Source: Bombyx mori
Lineage: Eukaryota; Arthropoda; Insecta; Lepidoptera; Bombycidae
Length of the DNA stretch: 64,000 nt
Direction of reading: 5' to 3'
Assembly (NCBI RefSeq): GCF_030269925.1
Contig: NC_085117.1
Coordinates: 186,001-250,000, forward strand
The stretch's first letter is position 1. Each line of letters starts with the position of its first letter. The notes under the pieces are model-generated. The model saw nothing but the letters and a program-made list of their open reading frames with translations, made no database searches and was not told the origin of the DNA. The translations under genes were made by a program, and so were the position numbers. Positions 1-11,639 of this stretch are shown in pieces.

Positions 1-310
1 ATGTTTCTTACCTCATAACTTTTGACTGGGCAAATCGATTTAGATGATTACTTTTTTATTATTAGAAAGCTGACGCTTCCCGTGTAGTCCCATTTCAGTT
101 TAGTATGTTCTTATAATGGTATCCATGAGAAAACTATATAAGTTTTAAATTTGCATGAAGTACGTGCGCGACAAATAGATGAATAACTCAATAACTCACA
201 CGCCAACCAATTTTGATGGCTATTGTTTTTAGTGCATATTAATTTGTTTTAGAACATCTTTTATTTTCTATTTGAAGTCGGTTTTTGTTAAAGCATGTCT
301 ATTTACAATT

Positions 311-541
311 ATTTATTGCTTCAATGAATGAGCTCACGACCCACCTGGTGCTAAGTGGTTGCAGGAGCCTATTGACATCTACAGTATAAATGCCGCCACC
401 CAACTCGAAACATGAGTTCTAAAGTCTCAGTTTTTATAGTACAACGCCTGCTCGAACTTTCAAACGGAAGCGCATTACTGCTTCACGGCAGAAATAGGCA
501 GGACGGTGGTACCCCAAAACGCCCTACCACTAGTGTAACTA
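311..541 (-). repeat. Bm1 SINE, 5'-truncated, diverged
   Basis: The minus strand ends in the Bm1 tail (AAATAAAT side at 311), followed on the plus strand by GAGCTCACGACCCACCTGG and the block containing TTACTGCTTCACGGCAGAAA. The tRNA-like head is missing. Confidence 0.85.
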
Positions 542-763
542 CTTATTGTTACGAATTGGAAAACTCAAACAAACCAAACAGAAGTTGTAAATGTTTTTAA
601 ATTGACTCTTTTTTTATTGTCCTAGATTAACGGAACACTACGAGGTTCTATTGTTAAATATTTATCGCCTTAGAGATATGAATAAATGATCTGAGTCGTG
701 GGCTGCGATTCCTAACTACAATGCCAAGATATATTTATTGGTTTGTCGCAAGCCATGTCTACG

Positions 764-1150
764 AGCTAGCTAACCCACAGACACAGTCCACTGAGTTTCT
801 CGACGGATCTCCTCAGTGGGTCGGGTATCCGATTTTTTTTTCTACTTGCTCTAGTAACCTCGAGGGGTTATTCTAGATTCACCGAACTAGTTGGTGAGCT
901 CACGGGGCTCAAACCTGAAGTCGTTGCTAACACTAACCCTAGCAACAGTAGTGCTTCGCAGAATCTACCACCAGATTGGAACCGCGACCTACTGAGAAGA
1001 TCCGGCGAGAAACTCAGTGGGTTCAGCGAATCCGATCAATTCAATGAAGCACTGCTCTTGCTAGGGCTAGTGTTAGCATATTCTCTCAGGTCGAGCCCGT
1101 GAGCTCACCTACTCGTCTGAGCGTAGCTGGAATAGCCTCTTAGGCTACAA
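764..1150. repeat. Rearranged cluster of family-P retroelement pieces
   Basis: Three pieces of one dispersed repeat follow each other in alternating orientation: about 764-830 (+ sense), 843-1028 (- sense) and 1029-1150 (+ sense). Shared landmarks are GATCCGGCGAGAAACTCAGT and GCTTCGCAGAATCTACCACC. Complete-looking copies elsewhere in the window end in a poly(A) tail after GGTAGG, so this is probably the 3' end of a non-LTR retroelement. I do not know its published name and call it family P. Confidence 0.7.
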
Positions 1151-2914
1151 GACAATAGGTAGAGAAAAAACCCAACCAAGTATGTCGTGAAAGACTTTTA
1201 ACAAAGGTCACCCGTGGGAACGACATCTCAGCGGTACGCACGCGGTTAATATACAACTGTTTATTAGATGTTAACTGTACATATAGGTATGCCTTAATAA
1301 TTATGTATAATTTACTAAATTTACTATAACAAGAGGTCCTACCACCAATAACAGTGTCAATAAACAAATAGTATGCATGCGTGATGTGTCAAATACATGT
1401 TTTTTTGTTGATTTAATATATTTTTTATGCACAATTTAAAAAAATATTTACATTCTGCACTCCTTCTCTATATTGTTTATAAGTGTGGGAGATTTCATAC
1501 TCCTCCATCCGCGCAATTTTCGTAAAAAGGGTTACAAAGTTTTTCCTTCACGTATTAATATATAGATTGTATAGTTTACTAAATAAATATAGCTTACTAT
1601 GTGTATTTTTTTCATGCACGTATGAAAGGTTGTCGTGAGTTTGTTGAGAGTATGTGCGGCGGTGGTAAAACCAGTTTAGGATTGTTCCTTCGAGCCTTAA
1701 CAATGTTTCAAGCGCCATCTATACATGAAAATGCAACAACGACTTTGCGGGCTCACAGCTGATTACTCGTTGCTGTCCTGCCCATTTCAATCGCGAAATA
1801 ATCCCCTATCATTCCAATAGCAAGAGCAGGAAAAAGGTCTAACTGGAAAATCAACCTCAAGTTTCAAAGTAAAAAATTTACATGACCGGGTATCACAAAT
1901 ACTACTTACTACACTTTAAGTCACCATTTTAAAACAACATCTCACAATCGGACAAACTAGAGCAGTGCAACATTACAATGATGTCTTAATTGATGCCAAG
2001 AATGCAAAAGGAAATCGCTGATCGAAGAAAAAAAAACAATACGATGCAAATAAACGTAATTAGACGATTATTTTTCCATCGTCCACATTACGTACCTTCG
2101 ATCCTATTTGATTGCCACATTGTCCGGTCTGCAAATGAACTATTTCACGCATTCTCGTATTAAAATGTGTTAACTTTACGCCAAACTATACAACTCGGAG
2201 TGTGACAGACGGACTATTTTAAGACATCGCTCACGCGTCCCACTGAACGCTTCAGGGTTATGATTGAAGCGAAGTTGCTGCAGTTTTATTGATAAAAGTC
2301 ACGTTTAAGTGTTTTCTTGTTAAATATTAATTCAATTTTGTGATATTTTTAGTTGAAATTAGATTAAACATGTCTGGTGTGATACGTAAAAAGTTTATAA
2401 CAGCGCCATCTAGTAGGGTCATTTAATAAACAAATGTATATAGGTCAAGGTTAGTGCTGTTCGTACCTACGTGATAAATTATTAAACATAGCTAAATACG
2501 AGGACTATTTCTAAAGAAAATATTGGATTTTGATGTACAATTATTCTATTGAGAGGCAAGTTGTGATATTTTTTAATAAGTACCATCTGACGTTAATACG
2601 AAAAACTAAAATCATCTCTTGTGAATAAAAATGTATGTTTAACCGCGTCAAACTAGTAAGTTAGTGTCAAACTAGTAAAGTAAATAAACTTGATAATCAT
2701 TGAAATACAACCACTGCGCTGGCAGAGACGCAGCGATACCACAGGTGCATATTTAGTATGATAGGAAAAAAAGGAAATTACTTTAAATTCTTTGTAATCG
2801 CTTCATTGCCTTTTTCATGTGATGGATTTATGGAATATTTTTGTTGGATGCTTTAAATTATAAAGTCTACGTACGCCTTTTCTGTATTATAAAAAAAAGA
2901 CCATAGATAATTGA

Positions 2915-3240
2915 AATAGAACGAGGGGAACGCGAGTAGCGAAGTTATGTGATTTGTTTTATTTTGTCTATTTATGTGTTTCTTCAGCTTTAAATTAATT
3001 TAAGTGCAGCTTTAAATTTAACTGCACAAATGTGCGAAAATGAAATGAAGCAGATGGACGTAGCTTCTTGGGATCTTCCAAAAAGTTCACTAGAAAAAAT
3101 TTCAGTAAATAATAACAACCGTTTTACTGAGATTATATTTCACCCCATATCATCTCATTTCATTTCATGCCAATTTATTAATTTTCGAAATTAATCAACT
3201 TCATTTCATTTCATTTTATATTATCATTTTTCGTAAAAAA
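2915..3240 (+). repeat. Dispersed repeat E, copy 1
   Basis: About 320 bp shared with 31535-31855, 55365-55680 and, partly, 22812-22945. Landmarks are TTTTATTTTGTCTATTTA, GCACAAATGTG and the motif GAGATTATATTTCA followed by a stretch rich in CATTTCAT. No coding content. Class unknown. Confidence 0.7.
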
Positions 3241-3629
3241 AATAATTATAAAAGATTAGACTGTATGGTTTTATACCTTTTCCTTTCCAGTTAATAAATA
3301 CAACTACGATTAGACTACAGCAACTGTCAACTGTCTGTCAAAAACAAACCCCACCGTCAAATATTTCGACAAAGATTACAATAATTCCAATTTGATAACA
3401 TTAAACATTTACGTACACTTTTAACTTTCGCAATCATAATTGTTATCACAATAGAAACGAATAATTAGACGAAGAATGTGCGCCCGTCCGGATTGATGCG
3501 TGAAACGCCATTTTGAAAAATCCAAACCGAAAGATTTCAATTACTACATAGGTACACGAAGAAGATTCATTTGAAATTGTACAAAAATAATGACGTGTTA
3601 AAGTCATACGGATATTTAATCGGAAAACA

Positions 3630-6600
3630 ATGGATTTCTCAAACTCCGTAACTCCTCAAGTAAGCCAATTATTATACGCGATACCGTTTTATGCAATTGC
3701 TAATTAAATATACAAGATATTATTGTCGTATGGTGAACAGTTGAATAGTTCAAAAGACCCTTCAATTATGGAATGACTGTAGTATTTTAAAGTTGGAATT
3801 AAAACAAATAATTTTTGTTAAACTTATATTTAACCATAATATTTGATCAATCCCAAAATGTGTATACCTCATCATCAGTGTCAGGGTGGCTGACAATATT
3901 ATGACGCTCATTGCCACTTGTTGTGGTTTCAATTTTTTTTTATTGCTTAGAGGTGTAGACGAGCTCACAGCCCACCTGGTGCCAAGTGGTTACTGGAGCC
4001 TATAGACATCTATGACGTAAATGCGCCACCCACCTTGAGATATATGTTCTAAAAGGTCTTAGTATAGTTTCAACGGCTGCCCCATCCTTCAAACCGAAAC
4101 ACATTACTCCTACACGGCAGAAGAGGCAGGGTGGTGGTACCTACCCATGCGGAATCACAAGCGGTCCTACCACCACCACCTACCAATTCACGAATCTGAA
4201 CGAGAAAGTAATTCTCTCAGTATTTAGAGCTTATATTTGATAAGGACAACCCAGTTCCTAGTTCGACTACAATCAAAACTATAGCAAGGCAAAGTCCAGA
4301 CTACTTGCCACATTTCTTTTATTCTACCCCACATGAACTCTTTATACGGTTACAATATTTGTATGTTGTTGATAATTTTTATCTCACAATCTGGATTCTA
4401 TAATGTTAGACTTTGAATAAATTCAATAGAATAACTTCTTTGTTTAAATACTCAAGAATTTGACATTATGATAACTTGTCTAGCTAATTATTATCATTAT
4501 TAGAATACCGTATACTGTTCCAAAAAGCGTTGAATAGTGGGTGGTTTTTCGATAAAGACAGGTTCTGTATCCTTTCGTATTTGTGTGGTAAAGTAATTAT
4601 GTATTTTACATAATCAAAGAGAGGCTATTCATTGTCAAATGAAATTTAGTTATAAAAACTTTGTAGACATACAATATGCATAGATTTAACAAAAGTTGAT
4701 CTAATTTCATGCTGGGCACTATGTTTTTCGAACATAGATTTTCTATTGTTGTGGTTCTTATCGTAGTAAATCTGGTAACTTTAATAGTAATGTTGCGTTG
4801 TCCACAATAAAATTCTAAGAATGTTGGTGAATTTAGCGACTAGTGCCGAAATCTACCCTGAGATTTTAGACTTTTATTGTAGACTTTCTATCTTACCTTT
4901 CAAACTGGAGTACACAACTAATTTCAGCTTCACAGAGAATTGTCTCTGTCGCATGGCCTACACTAAAAGTACCCTGCTTATGTTGCTCTGCACTATGGCA
5001 CGCTTACAAAGTTCACATAGTTATTGTGAGACAGAGATAATGCTATGTCAAGTTGGAATTGGCCAGTTGTCTCTTTCTAAAGTTTAATTTGCAATATTTA
5101 TTACCGGGTACTGTACCAACTCAATCCACACAACCACGAGGAGATTACTTTGTTGTCAAACAGATACTTTGAAGTTGTTTCATTTAAAATGTGAATTTAA
5201 TTCAAGTTAACTTACTTTAGTTCATCAAGTCTTGCAACGTCATAACTGATAGAATTTCTGTACAACGTTCTTTTTCTTGTTCATTGCACCTTAAGAGGTT
5301 AAGGCTGGAATGTTTACTGTATAAATATTGTCCCTTGAAACTGTAGGTATAACTGCTTCTCGGCAGAACTGGACAGAATGATAGTACTTTCTGTGCCAAG
5401 GTTAGATATACAAGCGGTCTGATGATGATGCATGAGATCATTTACCTAGTTCTTGCCTGTAAAAGTGATTCAATAAGACCGTCAAAGTATAGTTCAAAGA
5501 AAAGTTGTGTAGTCGTGGCCTAAAGGATAAGGCGCCCGGTCCAAATACTTACTGGAGGTGGTTTTTACTGGTGGTAGATATCTTGTGAGTTCGCACGCAT
5601 AGGAATCACCACCCTGCCTATTTCTGCCATGAAGCAGTAATGCGTTTCAGTTGGAAGGGTGGGGTAGCCATTGCACTGTAAAAAATTGAAGCCTTAGAAC
5701 TCACATCTCAAGGTTAAGCGGCGGCATTTACTTCATAGATGTCTATGGGCTCCGGTAACCACTCAACATCAGGAGGGCCCTGAGCTCGTCGAACCAAAAA
5801 ATCTAGAACCATGCAGGTATGAAGTCAATAATCACAAAAATGTTGCATTACAGCTGCCGATGGCCATAAAACAAGAGATCATTCCACCGGATCCGCACCA
5901 GCACCCAAGCCAACCACCTTCCATTTCCGAGTCGACTCTGCCACAACCGCACGCCCTGAAGAAACCCAAAGACGAGGTGGTTAAATTTATAAGCGTAAAC
6001 AGCGACGCGCTGACCGAGGAGCAGCGCGCCATGTACCAGTCGGTGCTGTCGACGTGGAAGCCAATAATGTTTCCGAAAAGCGAAAAGCGATATATCTGTC
6101 ATAAATGCAATAAAGAATTCAAGAATTACCAGAACCTGTACCTGCACACGACGAGAGTGCACTCGACCGAGGAGGCGGCGGTGCTGTGCGACATATGCGA
6201 CAAGACGTTCAAGAATAAACACTATTTGTACATGCACAAAATTAATAAGCATTACTCCGAAATTGAGAAATGCTACTGTCAGTTCTGCTTGCACGAGTTC
6301 AAGACGAGGAAGGCCCTCCAAATGCACGTCAAGAAAATCCATCCGAACACGTTACCGGAGCTGAAGTGCGTGGAGTGCGGCAAGGAATTCCAGGTGCCCT
6401 ACAAGCTGCGGTATCACATGGAGTCTTGCATCACATCGAACAGGGAGAAGTTCATATGTCAATTGTGTCAGAAGCCCTTTAAAAATCATTTGAATTTGAA
6501 ACGCCACATGCAGACCCAGCACACGCCAGTCGAGAGACACCCCTGCGTGTTTTGTCCGATGACCTTCAAATCGCGGCATCATATGAAGAGGCACGTCCTA

Positions 6601-7149
6601 AACATCCATCCGCCTTTAGAGTCGAAAGTTAACTGTCCGGAATGTCAAAAGGAATTCAAGAACGACCAGTACCTCCGTGAGCACATGCAAGTGCATTCAT
6701 CGGCCGATTCTAAAGTTAAATGCGAGCTGTGCGATAAATACTTTCATTCAGCGATACGCTTGAAGAAGCACAAGAAGATCGTGCATCCGACCAAACCGAA
6801 ACTGCGCTGTGAAAAGTGCGACAAGGAATTCGCGCATCCCCATTACTTGACGCGCCACAAGAACGCGGTGCACATGGAGATCGACGAGAGCAACTACGAG
6901 CACGAGTGCGAGAAGTGCGGGAAGAAGTTCAAATTAAAGAAATACTTGAGCAACCACCTTCAGAGGCACGAGCAGCAACAGATGAAGAGGATCTCGAGAA
7001 TGGTCAAAACCGTCATAGGTGAAGGCGGTGAACCGAATGTCGTCAAGAAACGGGGACGCCCGAGGAAGCAACGGGTCGAGATCGAGTTCATAAAGTGCGA
7101 GCCGGTCTCCAGCAGTGACTCCGACGAGACGGACTCCGAGTCGGAGTGA
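3630..7149 (+). CDS. C2H2 zinc-finger protein with AT-hook tail (ZNF-A)
   Basis: This is probably a nuclear DNA-binding transcription regulator. The main exon (5854-7149) follows a good acceptor, TTGCATTACAG, and encodes 429 residues from the ATG at 5860. It has about ten C2H2 fingers between residues 78 and 370; the fourth ends in H...C instead of H...H. Linkers are mostly of the VHP/IHP type, not TGEKP. The tail has an AT-hook core (RGRPRK, about 398-403) and an acidic serine-rich end. IKQE near the start and IKCEP near the end fit the sumoylation consensus. I infer a first coding exon at 3630-3659 (MDFSNSVTPQ) because its donor CAA|GTAAGC joins in phase 0 to the acceptor and keeps the frame open through LP into MAIKQE, giving 441 residues. 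The finger exon is certain; exon 1 is an inference. The paralogue-like gene at 44.5 kb has the same design. Confidence 0.88.
3932..4180 (-). repeat. Bm1 SINE, truncated, in intron 1 of ZNF-A
   Basis: The plus strand reads TTTTTTATTGCTTAG, then GACGAGCTCACAGCCCACCTGG and on to the GGTCCTACCACCA block: the reverse complement of the Bm1 3' two thirds. The tRNA-like head is absent. Confidence 0.9.
5515..5795 (+). repeat. Bm1 SINE in intron 1 of ZNF-A
   Basis: Begins with the tRNA-like head (GTCGTGGCCTAAAGGATAAG), lacks the B-box region, and continues through CTGCCTATTTCTGCC to the 3' block with GATGTCTATGGGCTCC. It ends about 60 bp before the acceptor of the finger exon. Confidence 0.85.
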
Positions 7150-7312
7150 GAAACTAAACTTAAAGTGATAAACTGGTTTTTAACTGATAACATTTGAGTT
7201 AGTGAAATTTATTGGAATTTGGTGGAAGGCATCGTTTGTGTCGTAAGATTAGTGATTTTATAACAATATGGATGGTGGTGTTTTAACGTGGTTTGTTTTG
7301 TTACGTGTAAAT

Positions 7313-7318
7313 AATAAA
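7313..7318 (+). terminator. Polyadenylation signal of ZNF-A
   Basis: AATAAA lies 164 nt after the stop codon in AT-rich DNA before any repeat begins. It is the first such hexamer downstream. Confidence 0.55.
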
Positions 7319-8506
7319 ATGTGACCTAATCGGGAGCAATCTACCGAGTGGATTACATGTTCAATCTTGAATTGAAAAGGAATAATCTGACCGTAATTTT
7401 GTTTTTTATATCGACTCCAAGATCGGCGACCGGGATCGAAGCTGTCACGCGTGGTAAGTCGATGAGCGTGCTTCTGTTTCGAATCGCATTGAAGACTAAC
7501 ATCAAATCGGTTTAGTTGCGTGTCTAATGTTTATTGTCTCGTCCACTCGCACCAAGTCATAAAGCTGTTGGTTAGTTATTATTGTTGATATTTCAAATGC
7601 ATAATAGAGCAGGTGATCGAGCACGATAGAGCACGTGATCTCTTGCAGGATAACTTTAAGTAAGTCGCGGAAATGATTCTTTTTCAGTATTTTTCGTTGC
7701 ACTAAAAGCGACACGGAATGCTCCCGGCACTTAACTTTTGAGATTTGCTGCGTGAGCTTCCAAGTTTGCTAAAGATGGGTCTCTCGTAGCCCGGGGCTTA
7801 TTTAGGCCACATCTTTAGAGTCTTACGGAAGGGTGCACGTGAAAAAAAGCGTGGATACCGTTGTTTTGTCAATTTGCAACACCATAATGATCTCATCGTG
7901 CTCCGGCTTGAATAGCGTACTTTTGCACTAGGAGGTGTCTTTGCGAATGTCCATAGGCTGTATTTGATTGTGTTTTTTTTTTTTCGTTTTTACTGAATTA
8001 TATTGTTATTATTATTGGCGTGCGCAAGAAGATTTACTTTGGTGTTAGGCCTTGTTTTAAATGGACACTTGTTAGTATTGCTGCACCTTGATAACAAATC
8101 TAGCGGGAATCTGTATGGACTGATGCTTTGTCAACTCGACAGGAGAAGAAAGAGACGCGGAGGTAACATTGACTGCGGGAACGGACAGTGCTTATCTACC
8201 AGTCGTTTGATTTCAATGAATTATGATTATTGATGTCAGAAATGCCCTAAAATAAGATCGCCTTGCTTCGTCCGTCATTAATAATACTATTGAGTCGGTT
8301 TTTGTTCACAATTTCATTGAAATTTCTTGCGCGGATCTCGTAAAACTCACGGGAATGGGAAAGAATGCCTTTCGATCAGTAAACTAACAATGTTTTTCGT
8401 TTTAGACTTTTAGCTATTCGCCCCTATGATGTCTGGCGATGGTCTTAATAAAGCGGTCTCCCCGACATATATATAAATGCAGTTAAATGTAGTCAAATTA
8501 TTTCTA
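7319..8506. other. Intergenic, nothing recognised
   Basis: No coding region, RNA gene or repeat shared with the rest of the window is seen. The open frame at 8003-8233 has no homology I recognise, no start context and no splice partners. Confidence 0.5.
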
Positions 8507-8886
8507 TAGTAATCCCCCATATAACACGGAACTTTTATAACGCATTTTCATAATACGCGATTTCAGTCTCTCGTGTAACACGAGTATTCGCCCATTCGCC
8601 ATAACGCGGGGATTTCACACGCTATATTTCTGTATGTGCTGTCAAATTTATAATTATTTGTACAGTTGATAATTAATTTCGCGTATCTTCGCGTGTCAAT
8701 TGTGTCGTTATAAAATTTTATTAATTTATTAAATTTGTGTTCCCAGCTTTTTAATTGTAAAAGCATTGGTTATATTGTATTATATTTGTATATAACGCTA
8801 ACGTTATATGGGATCATACAAGCGCGTTATGCGAGAAAATTCCTATAACGCGGAAGATATCTACCGTCTTATAGGAGAGATTACTG
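8507..8886. mobile_element. pogo/Tigger-like MITE with TA target duplication
   Basis: A 380-bp non-coding element. The left end reads TAGTAATCCCCCATATAA; the reverse complement of the right end reads CAGTAATCTCTCCTATAA, so the termini are imperfect inverted repeats. Both sides are flanked by TA (8505-8506 and 8887-8888). CAGT-type ends with TA duplications fit the pogo/Tigger group; the assignment rests on ends alone. Inside are many copies of a TAACGC-type motif. Confidence 0.6.
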
Positions 8887-9028
8887 TATTTAACTGTCAG
8901 GAAGATGTTGTACTAACCCGACACTAGACTGGATGAGACGATTGGCGGAAATACAGTATTGATGTTTAAATTTTACGGGACAGACTCTTTTTATTTGAAT
9001 GAGAAACGTAATGAGTTTTTGTTAACGT

Positions 9029-9691
9029 TATGGAGGGTACAAATTAGTTTTTTTCCCCTACCTATGCTGATAGCCTTGAGAGGCTATTTCAGCTTCACCC
9101 TAACATGTGGGTGAGCTCACGGGGCTCAAATCGGAAGTATTGCTAGCAAGAATCTACCACCGGATCGAAAACGCGACCCACTGAGCAGATCCAGCGAGAA
9201 GCTCAGAGGACTGTCTCTGTGGGTTAGTTCACTCGTCGAGCCCTTCATCGCAAGCGACGGGTTCGACGAGGGCGGTGACCGGGAAATTAGTAACACTATC
9301 TCAGTGTGTTAAAAAGGGTCCGCCGAAAGGGAGTGAGCTAAGGTGGCGCCACAGTAGCAAGTGGAAGGATATTACAAACAGCGCCATAAACTATTAGAGT
9401 AGGATATTAAATTAAGAACGAAAGAAACACTTCCTACTTTAATAGTAATAAAATAAACAGTTGAGATTTTAAATAATGTTTATATTTTAAGTACAGAAGG
9501 CTCGAAAAATATGAAATTGTTCACTCCGGTACATCTCGCTCTGTTTAAAGCTGCCATATTCACATCATTTCCACTTCCTCCACTAGCGCTATGTCGGTGA
9601 GTCTTCCAACAACAACTCCCAGTTTACAAGCGGACACTTCTTCAACTTTCTCCTCTATACAAGATGACCCTTTTTACTTCTACCCTCCATA
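9029..9691. mobile_element. MITE-like element interrupted by a family-P insertion
   Basis: The ends read TATGGAGGGTA at 9029 and TACCCTCCATA at the right, forming inverted termini. Internal DNA with GTGGCGCCAC and a long AT-rich centre matches, in reverse complement, the copy at 50405-50830. The copy is split near its left end by the family-P fragment at 9047-9282. Confidence 0.6.
9047..9282 (-). repeat. Family-P retroelement fragment
   Basis: On the plus strand it starts with a T run (the poly(A) tail of the minus sense) and CCTACCTATGCTGATAGCC, then the GATCGAAAACGCGACCCACT and AGCGACGGGTTCG landmarks of the family. It sits inside the MITE-like element 9029-9691. Confidence 0.7.
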
Positions 9692-9926
9692 CATAACACT
9701 GGTCTTTGCTCCTCGAGTCTTCAAATGAGGACGATTCTGAAGCGATCAGCTCGTTAGATAATGAAAAGGTTCATGCGACAAGTTTTCTTAAATGTAATTT
9801 GTAAATAAAATTACGTATTGTTATTGTGAAATCATTCGGCTGTGTAATTGCGATTCGCTCGGGGAAGGAGTCGGGAACGGCAAGTTTATTTTAGGTTTTA
9901 AAACGCGTTGTCTATTGACATTAACG

Positions 9927-10190
9927 GGCGTCTGGTGTAGTGGTAAGTGACATGGTCACTACATACGGGGGTCGCGGGTTCGAATCCCGCCAAGGGAAGA
10001 TATTTGTATGATAAATGTAAATGTCTTTTCCAGGGTTATATGGATGTATATTAAATATGTGTATGTGTATAATAAAAATCTTATATTTATATCCGTTATC
10101 TGGTACCTGTAACACAAGTTCTTTACGAACTTATCACGGGACCAGTTAACGTGGCGCGATTGTTAGTAAATATTTATTTATTACAGTATT
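9927..10190 (+). repeat. Second tRNA-derived SINE family
   Basis: Begins with a tRNA-like head having an A box (TGGTGTAGTGGTAAGTGA) and a perfect B box (GGTTCGAATCC), then a unique body (TTTTCCAGGGTTAT, ATATCCGTTATCTGGTACC, TAACACAAGTTCTTTACGAA). The same 260 bp recurs as its reverse complement at 33175-33428. Different from Bm1. Confidence 0.75.
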
Positions 10191-10634
10191 TATTACAGTA
10201 TTACAATATTGTTAATGACTTACGCAGGTAAGTTCGCTACGGTTTAAGTGAATAATTAAAATAATTAATCTTACTCCATTGATATGATATTTTCTTCCAA
10301 AATTTAAACCTTAAATGTAAAGATGCAAAAATGTCACTTAAACCCAATAAGTCTTACTCGCATATGTCCACACATGTCTACAATGACGTTTGAAGACGCA
10401 ACAGGACGAGGAAAGTGGAACTGTCATTGTCAGCCGAAAGGATCGCAATTACACAGCTCGGAATAAAATGAATTTTAAGTCAAATTAATAATGTTTAAAA
10501 ATGGGAGTACAATTTAAATAATAAGCACTTTTAATTATATAAAATGTATATTTAAAAGGAATTATATTTGAAAATAAATTTACGCACATTCACTGTTTTT
10601 TATTTATGACTTTTTTATTACTTTTTTAACTCTT

Positions 10635-10765
10635 TTTAATGTTAGAACTCTATCTCAAGGTGGGTGGCGCATTTGCGTTGTAGATGTCTATGGGCTCCAG
10701 TAACCACTCAACACCAGGTGGGCTGTGTGCTCATCCACCGACCAAAGCATTAAATGAATAAATAA
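10635..10765 (+). repeat. Bm1 SINE 3' fragment
   Basis: Contains CTATCTCAAGGTGGGTGGCG, GATGTCTATGGGCTCCAGTA and the AATAAATAA tail. Confidence 0.85.
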
Positions 10766-11084
10766 CTAATAATTACTGCTATCCACCTCATATCACTCCA
10801 ACCTGTACAAGTCGGAACTAAACAACTTTACAATTTTTTTATCTAAATTGTATTTAGCAATAAATAAGAAACATTTCCGCAGTTAGCTATTTATCATATT
10901 ATGTTATTGTGCGTTGCCTTGCTCGGACGGCGCGGGCGGATATATGAGGCGTGTATACACAGAGCAATCTTACGGTAAATGAGGTTTATTGCTCGATAGA
11001 CCGACGGACTTACTAAGCTTTTATAAATACAAGAGTCTTTTTAACGCGTATGGTGTGTTTGGTATGTTTGCTTGTGACGGAACC

Positions 11085-11340
11085 GGTCGTCATCGAGCCC
11101 ATCGCTTACGACGAAGGACTCGGCGAGTAAATTAACCCACAGATACAGCCCGGTGAGTTTCTCGCCGGATCTTCTCAGTGGGTCGCGCTTTCGATCCGGT
11201 GGTAGAATCTGCGAAGCACGGCTCTTGCTAGGGTTCGTGTTAGCAACGTCGTCAGGTTTGAGGCCCGTGAGCTCAGCTACTAGCTCGGCGAATCTAGAAT
11301 AACCCCTCGAGGTTACTAGAATAGGTAGGAAAAAAAGAAA
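11085..11340 (+). repeat. Family-P retroelement fragment with poly(A)-like tail
   Basis: The sense strand runs through TTTCTCGCCGGATCTTCTCA, GTAGAATCTGCGAAGCAC and GTGAGCTCAGCTAC to ATAGGTAGGAAAAAAAG. The A-rich end defines the orientation of the family. Confidence 0.75.
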
Positions 11341-11639
11341 TTGTGACGGAATCATTGAGCGTCACTTCTACCGACTCCAACACGTCTGATCAACTTGACA
11401 ATTCGCACGCGCGTCAAGGTCCGATGATGAAACAACATTTTTACAACTTGGCTCTAATATATACAAACTGGAAAATAAATTAATTGTTACTCGGGCTTAC
11501 TATTTAAACGTGTCTCTATAGTTTTTGAACTAAATACATTATTAATATTGTTGTTTGCACGATCCCGCTTTGTCGGTCGGGAGGACTCGCGCGGGGAACA
11601 TTTTCGCGGTAAATACATTTATTTGCTCGGGAAAAATAC

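Larger units (their letters stand above)
1..3629. other. Repeat-rich intergenic DNA, no gene seen
   Basis: Short open frames occur here but none has coding character, recognisable domains or paired splice sites. The stretch holds a Bm1 relic, a rearranged cluster of family-P repeat pieces and one copy of repeat E, listed separately. The last few hundred bases (about 3300-3629) carry no recognisable repeat and are the likely promoter and 5' leader region of the zinc-finger gene that follows; I see no clear TATA box. Confidence 0.6.

Noticed and set aside
5848..6594. Minus-strand open frames opposite ZNF-A
   Set aside because: Antisense shadows of the finger exon; no domain and no splice context. 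The same holds opposite ZNF-B at 44819-46051.
8003..8233. Small leucine-rich open frame
   Set aside because: No homology recognised, no splice partners and low-complexity start; probably chance.
9927..10000. Possible tRNA gene
   Set aside because: A and B boxes are present, but the acceptor stem does not pair well and the element continues into a body repeated elsewhere; it is a SINE head.
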